Source: JALYUA01 sp038229875
GTDB lineage: Bacteria > Acidobacteriota > Thermoanaerobaculia > UBA5066 > Gp7-AA6
DNA length: 25,000 bases
Reading direction: 5' to 3'
Assembly (NCBI GenBank): GCA_038229875.1
Contig: JBBROA010000062.1
Location: 1-25,000, forward strand
The position numbers and the translations under genes were made by a program. Shown here piece by piece: positions 1 to 7,628 of the stretch (the stretch's first letter is position 1; each line of letters begins with the position of its first letter). The notes under the pieces were generated by a model. That model worked only from the letters and a program-made list of their open reading frames with translations, did not search any database and had not been told where the DNA came from.

Positions 1-3
1 AGG

Positions 4-86
4 CGAGCTTGGCCACCATTTCGACGGAAGCGCAGCTCCGCCCCCTCTCCCCGCGCGCCGGGGGAGAGGGTTGGGGTGAGGGGCGG
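4..86. repeat. Intergenic hairpin repeat, copy A
   Basis: Positions 43-52 (CCCTCTCCCC) and 61-70 (GGGGAGAGGG) form a perfect 10-bp stem around an 8-nt GC loop, followed by a G-rich tail with the GGTTGGGGTGAGGGG pattern. The 35 nt before the hairpin (4-38) match 13191-13225 at about 29 of 35 positions, so this is one copy of a dispersed non-coding element. I see no gene in 1-245. The right part (about 100-245) holds another C/G-rich imperfect hairpin and the rmuC promoter. Confidence 0.6.
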
Positions 87-228
87 AACATCCAGCATGA
101 CAAGCTTCGAATCGTCCGCTCCTCTCGCCGGCGGGACCCGGGGAGAAGATGAGGTCGAGCCGCGTGCGGACCGAACTCCCGCCGTCCAACCTTCCCCAAT
201 CGCTCGGACTTCATCTGTCCATCCCGCT

Positions 229-237
229 TACTATCGT
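229..237 (+). promoter_or_regulatory. Putative -10 region of rmuC
   Basis: TACTAT (229-234) overlaps TATCGT (232-237). They end 11 and 8 nt before the ATG at 246. No Shine-Dalgarno lies between them and the ATG, so the transcript would be leaderless or nearly so. No clear -35 is visible. Confidence 0.45.
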
Positions 238-245
238 TTGTATCC

Positions 246-1340
246 ATGACCACCCTCACTGTCCTTTTCGTGGTGATCGCGATCGCGATTGCCGGGGCGG
301 CGTTTGCCTTGCTGTCGCTGTCGCGGTCGCGCGATGCAGCGTCCCGGCTCGACCGGCTGCTGGTCGACTCTTCGGCGGCGCGCGGCGCTTCCGAATCGCT
401 CGACCGCCGATTTGACGAGCTCCGGCGGTCGGTCGAAGAGAGGGTCCAGGGGGTCGAGCAGCGGCTCGTCGACGGGCAGAAGAACCTCACCGACCACCTG
501 GGCGCGTCCGGCAAACTGCTCCAGGACGTCGGACAGCGGATGGGACAGATCTACGAAGCGTCCCAGAAGATCGAAAAGCTCGCGGGCGACGTGACGCGCC
601 TGGAAGACCTGTTGAAGCCCCCCAAGCTGCGGGGCGCGCTCGGCGAGGCGTTTCTGGAACAGACGCTCCGGCAGGTGCTGCCCGCGCAGGGCTTTGAGAT
701 GCAGTACCGATTTCCGGACAACGTCGTGGTGGACGCGGCGATCTTCGTCGGAGAACGGATCGTGCCGGTCGACAGCAAGTTCCCGCTCGAGAACTTCCGC
801 CGCTCGCGTGAGGCCGCCGAAGAGGGCGACCGCCGGCGCGCGCATCGGGACTTCGCCTCGGACGTCCGGAAGCACGTCGAGGCAATCCGGAGCCGCTACA
901 TCCGGCCGGAGGCGGGCACCTTCGATTTCGCGCTCATGTACGTTCCGGCGGAGGCGATCTATTGCGAGATCGTCGGTGAGGAAGCGGAAGGGCAGGGGCT
1001 CGCCGACTACGCTATGGAGCGGAAGGTCTTCCCGGTCTCGCCGCGACTTCTTTACGCGTACCTCGCCACCGTCGCGCTCGGCATGAAGGGAATGGAGCTC
1101 CAGCGCAGCGCGCTCGAGATCCAGGAGCGGCTCTCCGACTTAACCCGCCTCTGGAACCGCGTCGAAGACCCGTTTGCGAAGGTGCGCGTGCACCTCTCGA
1201 ACACTCAGAAGCAGTACGACGAGGCTTCGAAGGCGCTCGGCCGTTTCTCCGAGAAGCTTTCAGGAATCGCCGAGAACGCCGAGAGCCTGGATGGCCTGGA
1301 AACGGTGGCGTCGGTGACGCTCTTTCCGCCGGTGTCGTAG
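246..1340 (+). CDS. rmuC: DNA recombination protein RmuC
   Basis: The 364-aa protein has the RmuC layout: an N-terminal membrane helix (about residues 4-26), a charged coiled coil (about 28-120), then the RmuC nuclease-fold domain starting near 'PPKLRGALGE' and including 'VDSKFPLENF' and 'MYVPAEAIY'. A C-terminal helical segment follows. In Escherichia coli, RmuC limits recombination at inverted repeats; the fold is related to restriction endonucleases, but its biochemical activity is poorly defined. The ATG at 246 places the membrane helix at the extreme N terminus and is preceded by a -10-like box. It is a stand-alone gene followed by 242 nt of intergenic DNA. Family identity is secure. Confidence 0.93.
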   Translation: MTTLTVLFVVIAIAIAGAAFALLSLSRSRDAASRLDRLLVDSSAARGASESLDRRFDELRRSVEERVQGVEQRLVDGQKNLTDHLGASGKLLQDVGQRMGQIYEASQKIEKLAGDVTRLEDLLKPPKLRGALGEAFLEQTLRQVLPAQGFEMQYRFPDNVVVDAAIFVGERIVPVDSKFPLENFRRSREAAEEGDRRRAHRDFASDVRKHVEAIRSRYIRPEAGTFDFALMYVPAEAIYCEIVGEEAEGQGLADYAMERKVFPVSPRLLYAYLATVALGMKGMELQRSALEIQERLSDLTRLWNRVEDPFAKVRVHLSNTQKQYDEASKALGRFSEKLSGIAENAESLDGLETVASVTLFPPVS

Positions 1341-1458
1341 CCCTCGTCTCTCCCGCGGACGGTCTTGCCGCGAAGGAAGGACCCCCGCGGTGCTGGGACC
1401 CCGGACGCCTCACATCAGCGGGTATCGCAATCCTGCCGTGCCGTGAACGAGCGACTTC

Positions 1459-1500
1459 CCCTCACCCGACCCTCTCCCCCGGCGCGGGCAGAGGGAGACG
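1459..1500. repeat. Intergenic hairpin repeat, copy B
   Basis: A CCCCTCACCCGACCCTCTCC segment is followed by a GC loop and a GAGGG arm (1491-1495), giving a short CCCTC/GAGGG stem. The composition matches the C-rich arms of the repeats near 41-86 and 13258-13285. It lies between rmuC and arcA. The rest of 1341-1582 contains no gene I can support. Confidence 0.5.
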
Positions 1501-1570
1501 TGTTGCCGGGTGGCGGCCACTGTGGCGAAGGGGGTCGCTCATGATCGGGAGCGGCGATTTCGCCAGCTGA

Positions 1571-1576
1571 TAACTT
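1571..1576 (+). promoter_or_regulatory. Putative -10 box of the arc block
   Basis: TAACTT ends 6 nt before the arcA ATG at 1583, with no Shine-Dalgarno in between. The arrangement suggests a leaderless mRNA starting at or next to the ATG. Confidence 0.4.
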
Positions 1577-1582
1577 TCTCCC

Positions 1583-2857
1583 ATGCTGCGCGTCAATTCC
1601 GAGGTCGGGAAGCTCTCGTCGGTCCTGGTCCACCTGCCCGGGCCCGAAATCGACCGGATGATCCCCGCGATGATGGAGGAGCTCCTTTTCGACGACATCC
1701 TCTATGGCGCACGGGCCCGCGAGGAGCATCGCCGGTTCCAGCAGGTGCTCGGGTTCGTGGCCGAGGAAGTGCTGGACGCGCAGACGCTCCTCGCGCAGGT
1801 GCTCGCGGTTCCGGAGCACCGCGACGCGGTCCTCGCGGACCTCGGCAGGATTCTGGAGTGGGGACCCGACATGGACTACCGGCTCCGCGATCTCACCTCG
1901 GCCGCGCTCGCCTCGGCGCTGGTGACGGGCTTCGAGAAGCCTGAAAAAGACGTCGCGGTCTCATCGTCCGATCTGTACTGGCTCCCGCCCATTCCGAACT
2001 GGTTCTTCCAGCGGGACCCGCTCGTCGTGGTCGGGGATCGGGCGATCCGCGCGTCCATGGCCACCTCCGCGCGACTCCGCGAACCGCTTCTCTCGGGCTA
2101 CGTGTTCCAGTACCACCCCCGATTCGCGCGGCCGGACGGGATCTTCTGGTTCGAGGAGTTCTCGGCCGATTACGGGCGGCCGACCTCGTATGCGCGGATG
2201 CGTCCGACGCTCGAGGGCGGGGACGTTCTGGTGCTCCGGGAGGACGTGCTCGCGATCGGATACTCGGAGCGCACCGAAAAGACGACCATCGAGCGTCTGA
2301 CCGAGACCCTCAAGGCGAAGAAATCGCCTGTCAAGCGCATCTTCGTCGTGGCCGTGCCGCCCGCGCGGTCCTACATGCACCTCGACACGGTGTTCACCAT
2401 GATTTCCGCCGACGAGTGCCTGGTCTACGGCCCGATGATCTTTCCTGGCGGCGCCGAGGAGGCCGACGTCTATGAGTGCGACCTGACGAAGCGCGAGGTG
2501 ACGTGGACCTCGGAGAGGGACCTGCTCTCGGCGCTCAAGACCTCGAAGATCGATCTGAAGCCGATCCGTTGCGGTGGAGAGGACCCGATCAGCGAGCGGC
2601 GCGAGCAGTGGACGGACGGCGCGAACGCGTTCGCGGTGGCGCCGGGCGTCATCCTCCTGTACGACCGGAACGTGAAGACGGTGGAGGAGCTCTCCCGGGC
2701 GGGTTACGCCGTCATCGACGAGGCCGATCTGCTGCTCGGCCGTTCCGAGCTCGAGCCCGGCAGGAAGGCGGTCATCCGTCTCGCGGCGCACGAGCTCTCC
2801 CGCGCGCGCGGGGGTCCGCGCTGCATGGCGATGCCGCTCGTGCGGGAGGACCTGTGA
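1583..2857 (+). CDS. arcA: Arginine deiminase
   Basis: This 424-aa cytoplasmic enzyme hydrolyses L-arginine to citrulline and ammonia, the first step of the arginine deiminase pathway. Family hallmarks appear in order: 'VHLPGPEIDRM' near the N terminus, 'FQRDP' (about 147-151), 'EGGDVL' (about 211-216), the catalytic-histidine motif 'MHLDTVFTM' and the C-terminal 'GGPRCMAMPL' with the nucleophilic cysteine 9 residues before the end of that segment's final 'VREDL' tail. Length is normal for the family (about 400-420). The ATG at 1583 gives the expected N terminus. Carbamate kinase and ornithine carbamoyltransferase follow on the same strand, completing the pathway. Confidence 0.95.
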   Translation: MLRVNSEVGKLSSVLVHLPGPEIDRMIPAMMEELLFDDILYGARAREEHRRFQQVLGFVAEEVLDAQTLLAQVLAVPEHRDAVLADLGRILEWGPDMDYRLRDLTSAALASALVTGFEKPEKDVAVSSSDLYWLPPIPNWFFQRDPLVVVGDRAIRASMATSARLREPLLSGYVFQYHPRFARPDGIFWFEEFSADYGRPTSYARMRPTLEGGDVLVLREDVLAIGYSERTEKTTIERLTETLKAKKSPVKRIFVVAVPPARSYMHLDTVFTMISADECLVYGPMIFPGGAEEADVYECDLTKREVTWTSERDLLSALKTSKIDLKPIRCGGEDPISERREQWTDGANAFAVAPGVILLYDRNVKTVEELSRAGYAVIDEADLLLGRSELEPGRKAVIRLAAHELSRARGGPRCMAMPLVREDL

Positions 2858-2945
2858 GGGGAAGCCGAGGAGGGCTCGAGCACGGGACCGATTTCTCGAG
2901 GCGTCGACTCCTGCTCCGATTCTCGACTCCCGCCCCCTCTCCGGC

Positions 2946-3911
2946 ATGACCTCCCGTTTCTTCTCCTTCGTTCGCCCGCTCGCCGTCGTCGCCTTCGGCG
3001 GCAACGCGCTCCTGCCGCCGGAGGATTCGGGGACGACTGCCGAGCAGCTCGCCCGCGCCCGGCAGGCGGTCCGGCGGCTCCTCCCGATCCTGGCCCGCGG
3101 GTACGAGCTGATCGTGGTCCACGGAAACGGGCCCCAGGTCGGCAACCTGCTCATTCAGGCGGACTGCGCGTCCGGACGCATTCCGGCGCAGACCCTGGAC
3201 GTCTGCGTCGGCCAGACGCAGGGATCGATCGGATTTCTCCTGGAGCTCGCGTTCACGAACGAGTTGCCGCGCGCCGGATTTCGCAAGGAGGTGGCGACTC
3301 TCGTCACGTCCGTGGAAGTGGACGCGGCGGACGCGGCCTTTCTCGCCCCCTCGAAGCCGATCGGGCCGTTCTTCACGCGCGAGCGCGCCGCCGAGCACGA
3401 AGAGAACGACGGCTGGTCGATGATCGAGGATGCCGGACGCGGCTGGCGCAAGGTGGTCGCATCGCCCAGGCCTCGCTCGATCCGCGGGGTGGACGTCGTG
3501 GCGTCGCTCGTGAACCGCGGGTATGTCGTCATCGCGGCGGGCGGCGGCGGAATTCCGGTGGTGGTCTCCGATGAAGGCGAGGTGCGCGGGGTCGAGGCGG
3601 TGATCGACAAGGACTATTCGGCGGCGATGCTCGCGGCAAGCCTTTCGGCCGACCTTTTCATCATCCTGACGGGCGTCGATCGCGTGTCGCGCGACTTCGG
3701 CAAGCCTTCGGCGGAAGCGCTTCCCGAAATGGACATCGCTCTGGCGCGGCGGCTGCTCGCCGAGGGACAATTCCCGCCCGGCAGCATGGGACCGAAGATC
3801 GACGCGGCGATCCGCTACATCGAAGCCGGAGGGAGGGAAGTGCTCATCGCGCGCGCGGAGACGCTGCCGGAGGCGCTGGACGGGACGACGGGGACGCTGA
3901 TCCGCCGCTGA
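2946..3911 (+). CDS. arcC: Carbamate kinase
   Basis: This 321-aa amino-acid-kinase-family enzyme transfers phosphate between carbamoyl phosphate and ADP, making ATP in the arginine deiminase pathway. Visible motifs are the N-terminal 'VVAFGGNALL', 'HGNGPQVGNLL', 'AAGGGGIPVV' and the C-terminal 'GSMGPKIDAAI', all typical of carbamate kinase. Length fits the family (about 310). It begins 88 nt after arcA with no obvious promoter or Shine-Dalgarno, so cotranscription with arcA is likely. The ATG at 2946 leaves about 10 extra residues before the first strand, so the true start is not certain. Confidence 0.94.
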   Translation: MTSRFFSFVRPLAVVAFGGNALLPPEDSGTTAEQLARARQAVRRLLPILARGYELIVVHGNGPQVGNLLIQADCASGRIPAQTLDVCVGQTQGSIGFLLELAFTNELPRAGFRKEVATLVTSVEVDAADAAFLAPSKPIGPFFTRERAAEHEENDGWSMIEDAGRGWRKVVASPRPRSIRGVDVVASLVNRGYVVIAAGGGGIPVVVSDEGEVRGVEAVIDKDYSAAMLAASLSADLFIILTGVDRVSRDFGKPSAEALPEMDIALARRLLAEGQFPPGSMGPKIDAAIRYIEAGGREVLIARAETLPEALDGTTGTLIRR

Positions 3912-3930
3912 TCCGCTGATCCGCTAATCG

Positions 3931-3935
3931 GGAAG
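3931..3935 (+). promoter_or_regulatory. Ribosome binding site of ornithine carbamoyltransferase
   Basis: GGAAG within a purine-rich run ends 8 nt before the ATG at 3944. It supports that start and contrasts with the leaderless-looking first gene of the block. Just upstream (about 3905-3930) the octamer GATCCGCT is repeated in tandem. Confidence 0.5.
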
Positions 3936-3943
3936 AAGAGGCC

Positions 3944-4873
3944 ATGAAATCCAAACGCGACTACGTGAACGAGAGTGACTGGGCGCCCGCGGAGATCGAG
4001 GGCATCCTGAACCTCGCCGCGAAGGTCAAGGCCGCGCCCGGCAACTACCGCACCGCTCTCGCCGGCAAATCGCTCGCGATGATCTTCGAGAAATCGTCGA
4101 CCCGAACGCGGGTCTCGTTCGAGGCCGGGATGTTCCAGCTGGGCGGCCTCGGGATGTTCCTCTCCTCTCGCGATCTCCAGCTCGGGCGGGGCGAGCCGAT
4201 CGCCGACACCGCGCGCGTCCTCTCCCGTTATGCGGACGGGATCATGGCGAGGACCTACGCCCAGGCTACGGTCGAGGGACTCGCGCAGCACGCGAGCATT
4301 CCCGTCATCAACGGCCTTTCCGATCTGCTGCACCCCTGCCAGGCCCTCGCGGATTTCCAAACGATCCGGGAGCGCTTCGGCGGGACCCGGGGATTTCCTC
4401 TGTGCTACGTCGGCGACGGAAATAACGTCGCACACAGCCTGCTTCTGACCGGCGCGAAGCTCGGCGCGCGGGTGGCCGTGGTGACCCCTGCGGGTTTCGA
4501 GCCCGCGCCGCGCATCGTGGCGCTCGCGCGCGAGACGGCGGCGCAGACGGGAGGAGCGATTCTGGTGACGGACAGTCTCGAAGAAGGTCTGCAGGGCGCC
4601 CGCGCGGTGTACACCGACGTGTGGGCTTCGATGGGCCAGGAGAGCGAGGCCGCCGAGCGGGCCCGCCAGTTCGAAAATTATCGCGTCACCGCGCGCGCCT
4701 TCTCGATGGCCGCCGCCGACGCGATCTTTCTCCACTGTCTCCCGGCGCACCGCGGCGAGGAAGTGGACGCCGATGTCATCGATTCTCCGCGATCGGCGGT
4801 GTTCGACCAGGCGGAGAACCGGCTGCACGCTCAGAAGGCGCTGCTCGTCGAGCTCCTCGGGGCCGCCGCCTGA
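3944..4873 (+). CDS. argF: Ornithine carbamoyltransferase
   Basis: The 309-aa cytoplasmic enzyme interconverts ornithine plus carbamoyl phosphate with citrulline plus phosphate. It carries the carbamoyl-phosphate motif 'STRTR' (about 51-55), 'HPCQALADF' and 'HCLPAHRGEEV' with the ornithine-site cysteine. In this setting it would run in the catabolic direction, feeding carbamoyl phosphate to the carbamate kinase next door. Its length is closer to short anabolic ArgF enzymes (about 305-315) than to catabolic ArcB (about 335), so it may serve both arginine synthesis and breakdown. The symbol argF rather than arcB is therefore tentative. It starts 32 nt after arcC. Confidence 0.93.
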   Translation: MKSKRDYVNESDWAPAEIEGILNLAAKVKAAPGNYRTALAGKSLAMIFEKSSTRTRVSFEAGMFQLGGLGMFLSSRDLQLGRGEPIADTARVLSRYADGIMARTYAQATVEGLAQHASIPVINGLSDLLHPCQALADFQTIRERFGGTRGFPLCYVGDGNNVAHSLLLTGAKLGARVAVVTPAGFEPAPRIVALARETAAQTGGAILVTDSLEEGLQGARAVYTDVWASMGQESEAAERARQFENYRVTARAFSMAAADAIFLHCLPAHRGEEVDADVIDSPRSAVFDQAENRLHAQKALLVELLGAAA

Positions 4874-4899
4874 ACGGAGCCGCCCGGAGCGCCGCGGGG

Positions 4900-5874
4900 T
4901 TGGCGACGCGCTGGTCGCGGCCCGCCGGGCTCGTGATGGGGGCGGCCGCCCTCCTGCTCGCGCTCGCGGCGTTGCTGATCGTCGCGCGGCCTCGGCGCCA
5001 GCACGCCGTGCGCGCCGGCGAATCGGCTCCCGCGACCGTCACGATCGAAGGCGCGGAGCTGCGGCGGGAGCCGTCCGTCGGGTCGTCGGTCGTCGGTGTG
5101 CTGCCGCGGGAGTCGCGGATCACGGTCGTGTCGGACCGCGGCCCCTGGGTCGAGGCGAAGACATCCGGCGGAGCGGCCGGATTTCTGACGGCGGAGTCGA
5201 TCGAGCGGGACGTCGACCGCGACGCCCGGCAGCGGCGGGCGACGAAGATCCTCTCTTTTACTCCGGTCTTCGGGGTCGTGGCGGAGGACGCCGCGGTGCG
5301 GCTGGCGCCCTTCCCGTTTGCGCCCCGCGCCGGGCGCCTCCTCCGGGGCTCGGCGATTTCGATTTACGCGGTCGACCATGACTACTACGCCTTCCGCTCG
5401 TCGCAGGCGGGCCTCGCCTTCGTCGAATCGTCTTCCGTCGACCTCGTCCCGCCGGATCCGAAGAGCCCCCAGATTGCCGCCGTCCCGTCCAAAGAGGTCA
5501 AGAACATCACGATCAACAACGTCTCCGCCGCGGCGGCCACGCGCTCCGAGCCTTCCGAAGAGGTCCCCTCGGGGCCGGAAGGAGAGGAGACCTCCGACGA
5601 GCCGCAGCAGCCGCCGGAGCTGCTCTCCAAGGTGAACCCGATCTACCCCGAGATCGCCCGCCGTGCCGGCGTCGAGGGAACGGTCGTGCTGGACGCGCAG
5701 ATCAGCGAGGCGGGCCGGGTGGAGGACGTGCAGGTGCTGCGGGGCCTCCCGCTCGGTCTCTCTGAGGCGGCCTCGGAGGCGGTGCGGCACTGGCAATACC
5801 GTCCGGCACGCGGCCGCTCGGGTCCGGTCCCGTCGCACAAGACGGTGCGGATCGTCTTCACGCTGGCGCGCTGA
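4900..5874 (+). CDS. TonB-family energy transducer with SH3 domains
   Basis: About 324 aa. A short N terminus leads into one membrane helix ('LVMGAAALLLALAALLIV'). Next come two bacterial SH3-like segments, the first around 'AELRREPSVGSSVVGVLP' and the second around 'AAVRLAPFPFAPRAGRLL'. A Ser/Pro/Glu-rich linker and a TonB C-terminal domain ('VNPIYPEIARRAGVEG' through 'HWQYRPA') end the protein. This implies an inner-membrane protein with a periplasmic part, possibly linking proton-motive force to outer-membrane receptors. No ExbB, ExbD or receptor gene is nearby. The start is uncertain: TTG at 4900 has GGAG 10 nt upstream, while GTG 4933 and ATG 4936 fall inside the membrane helix. It follows the carbamoyltransferase gene by 26 nt. 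Confidence 0.75.
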   Translation: MATRWSRPAGLVMGAAALLLALAALLIVARPRRQHAVRAGESAPATVTIEGAELRREPSVGSSVVGVLPRESRITVVSDRGPWVEAKTSGGAAGFLTAESIERDVDRDARQRRATKILSFTPVFGVVAEDAAVRLAPFPFAPRAGRLLRGSAISIYAVDHDYYAFRSSQAGLAFVESSSVDLVPPDPKSPQIAAVPSKEVKNITINNVSAAAATRSEPSEEVPSGPEGEETSDEPQQPPELLSKVNPIYPEIARRAGVEGTVVLDAQISEAGRVEDVQVLRGLPLGLSEAASEAVRHWQYRPARGRSGPVPSHKTVRIVFTLAR

Positions 5875-5921
5875 TCGCGCCGTGCCGGGTGGCGGCCTCG
5901 AATCCGCGAAGCAGAACTCCT

Positions 5922-5927
5922 TATAAT
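5922..5927 (+). promoter_or_regulatory. Consensus -10 box of the FHA cyclase gene
   Basis: A perfect TATAAT ends 11 nt before the ATG at 5939. No good -35 lies 16-18 nt upstream and there is no Shine-Dalgarno. Transcription would start about 4-5 nt before the ATG. Confidence 0.55.
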
Positions 5928-5938
5928 TCGCCATTCTC

Positions 5939-7597
5939 ATGATGCAGGTGCTCTACGAGACCGAGGGCCGGCCGCAGGTCTTCAACCTGGCGAAGAACGA
6001 GGCCTCGATCGGACGTTCGAACGAGAACGATATCGTCTTGAACGACTTCTCGGTCTCGCGCCGTCATGCCCTCTTGAAGCGCGAACCAGAGGGGTGGGTG
6101 ATCTACGACAACCAGTCGACGAACGGGGTGAAGGTCAATGAGCGTCTCGTCCCCAGATCCGTTCTGGCCGACGGGGATCAACTCACGATCGGGACGTTCC
6201 AGCTGCGTCTGCGCCAGGAAATCCCGGCGCCCGCGGTCTCCGGAAAGCGGTCGTTCGATTCGACGTCGACGTGCATCCGGCCGATCTCGGAGTTCAACCT
6301 GGACTTCGGGCTCGAGAAATCGCCGGAGATGCTTCCTGAGTCGACCGACCACAAGAAGCGGGCGGTGCTCGACGTCGCTTACAAGAACAAGGTGTTCGAG
6401 ATCCTGGTGCAGGTTGCGAAGACGCTCATCTCCGCCGATGACGTCGAAACGGTTCTCGACAAGGTCATGGACCTGATCTTCGAGTACCTCCCCGTCGACC
6501 GCGGCTTCCTGCTGCTCGAAGAGAGCGGGGTCCTGAAGCTGCGGGTCACCCGGATGAAATCGTCGAGCCGCATGACGACGGACGGCTCCGCGCCGTACTC
6601 GCGCACGATCGTCGACATGGTGGTGCGGCAGAAGGTCGCCGTGCTGACCTCCGATGCGCAGGCGGACGAGCGGTTCGAGGCCGGGATGTCAATCCGGATG
6701 CAGCAGATCCGTTCCGCCATGTGCGCTCCGCTCTGGAACCGGGACTCCGTGATCGGTGTCATCCACGTGGACTCGCCGATCCACGTCGGGACGTTCACCG
6801 AGAAGGACCTCGACCTGCTGACGGCACTCGCGAACTTCGCGGCCGTCGCGATCGAGCGGGCGCGCCTGCACGAGCACGTCGCCGAACAAAAGCGCATTCG
6901 GGGGCGGCTCGAGCGATACCACTCCCCGCAGGTGGTCGAAGAGATCATCGCGGACGCGTCGGCGACGGGCTCGTTCAAAATCGCGAGGACGAAGACCGTC
7001 ACAATTCTCTTCGCGGACCTCGTTGGCTTCACGTCCTGGTCGGAAAAGATGGGGCCCGACCAGCTGTCCGCCCTTCTGACCGAGTTCTTCACGCTCTCGT
7101 CCGACGCGATCTTTTCCCAGGAGGGAACGATCGACAAGTTCATCGGCGACGCGGTGATGGCGTTCTTCGGTGCGCCCATCGACCAGCCCGACCACGCCGC
7201 GCGCGCGATCACGGCGGCGCTCAAGATGCGCAAGGGCGTCGCCGAATGGAATGCGCGGCGGGCCGCCAACGGAGAGCCGCCGATCCAGGTCCGCATCGCG
7301 CTCAACACGGGAGATGCGATCGTCGGAGAGATCGGTTCGGCGCGACGCGTCGACTACACCGTGCTCGGGAACGCGGTCAACGTTGCGGCCCGCATGGAGG
7401 AATTCGTCGCGGGCGCGGGCGAGATCTGCATTGGTCCGCAGACCTACGAGGCCACGCGCAGCATGTTCCGGGTCGCTCAGATGGGCCACTTTTCTTTGAA
7501 GGGCCTCTCCGGGCAGGTCCCGATGTACAAGGTGATCGACGCCGTCTCTCCCGAGGAAACCCTCGGGGTGACGCCGGAGCGCCGCGAAGGGCCCTGA
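5939..7597 (+). CDS. FHA-GAF-class III adenylate cyclase
   Basis: This 552-aa soluble signalling protein has three domains. An N-terminal FHA domain (about 20-95; 'SIGRS', 'VSRRHA', 'NQSTNGVKVN') binds phosphothreonine. A GAF domain (about 150-305) senses a small ligand or mediates dimerisation. A C-terminal class III nucleotide cyclase (about 350-535) has 'FADLVGFT' and 'DKFIGDAVMAFFG', supplying the two metal-binding aspartates, and 'DYTVLGNAVNVAAR' with the transition-state Asn and Arg. The Lys in 'DKF' and the Asp in 'DYT' are the adenine-selecting pair in adenylate cyclases, so cAMP is the likely product. It converges on a Ser/Thr kinase gene 31 nt away, a possible source of the phosphothreonine it reads. 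A second ATG at 5942 is an equal alternative start. Confidence 0.9.
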   Translation: MMQVLYETEGRPQVFNLAKNEASIGRSNENDIVLNDFSVSRRHALLKREPEGWVIYDNQSTNGVKVNERLVPRSVLADGDQLTIGTFQLRLRQEIPAPAVSGKRSFDSTSTCIRPISEFNLDFGLEKSPEMLPESTDHKKRAVLDVAYKNKVFEILVQVAKTLISADDVETVLDKVMDLIFEYLPVDRGFLLLEESGVLKLRVTRMKSSSRMTTDGSAPYSRTIVDMVVRQKVAVLTSDAQADERFEAGMSIRMQQIRSAMCAPLWNRDSVIGVIHVDSPIHVGTFTEKDLDLLTALANFAAVAIERARLHEHVAEQKRIRGRLERYHSPQVVEEIIADASATGSFKIARTKTVTILFADLVGFTSWSEKMGPDQLSALLTEFFTLSSDAIFSQEGTIDKFIGDAVMAFFGAPIDQPDHAARAITAALKMRKGVAEWNARRAANGEPPIQVRIALNTGDAIVGEIGSARRVDYTVLGNAVNVAARMEEFVAGAGEICIGPQTYEATRSMFRVAQMGHFSLKGLSGQVPMYKVIDAVSPEETLGVTPERREGP

Positions 7598-7628
7598 CGC
7601 TTTCGTCGAGCTTCGGATCGGCTCTCCG

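Noticed and set aside
90..130. Possible tRNA because of a TTCGAATC string
   Set aside because: No acceptor, D or anticodon arms can be drawn around it.
1415..1819. Minus-strand frames across 1415-1819 and 13120-13425
   Set aside because: They read through the intergenic repeat and overlap well-supported genes; their GERVG-type ends come from the repeat, not from a protein family.
4621..4899. N-terminal extension of the TonB/SH3 protein
   Set aside because: This part of the frame lies within the ornithine carbamoyltransferase gene and encodes an Arg/Pro-rich product typical of a GC-rich shadow frame.
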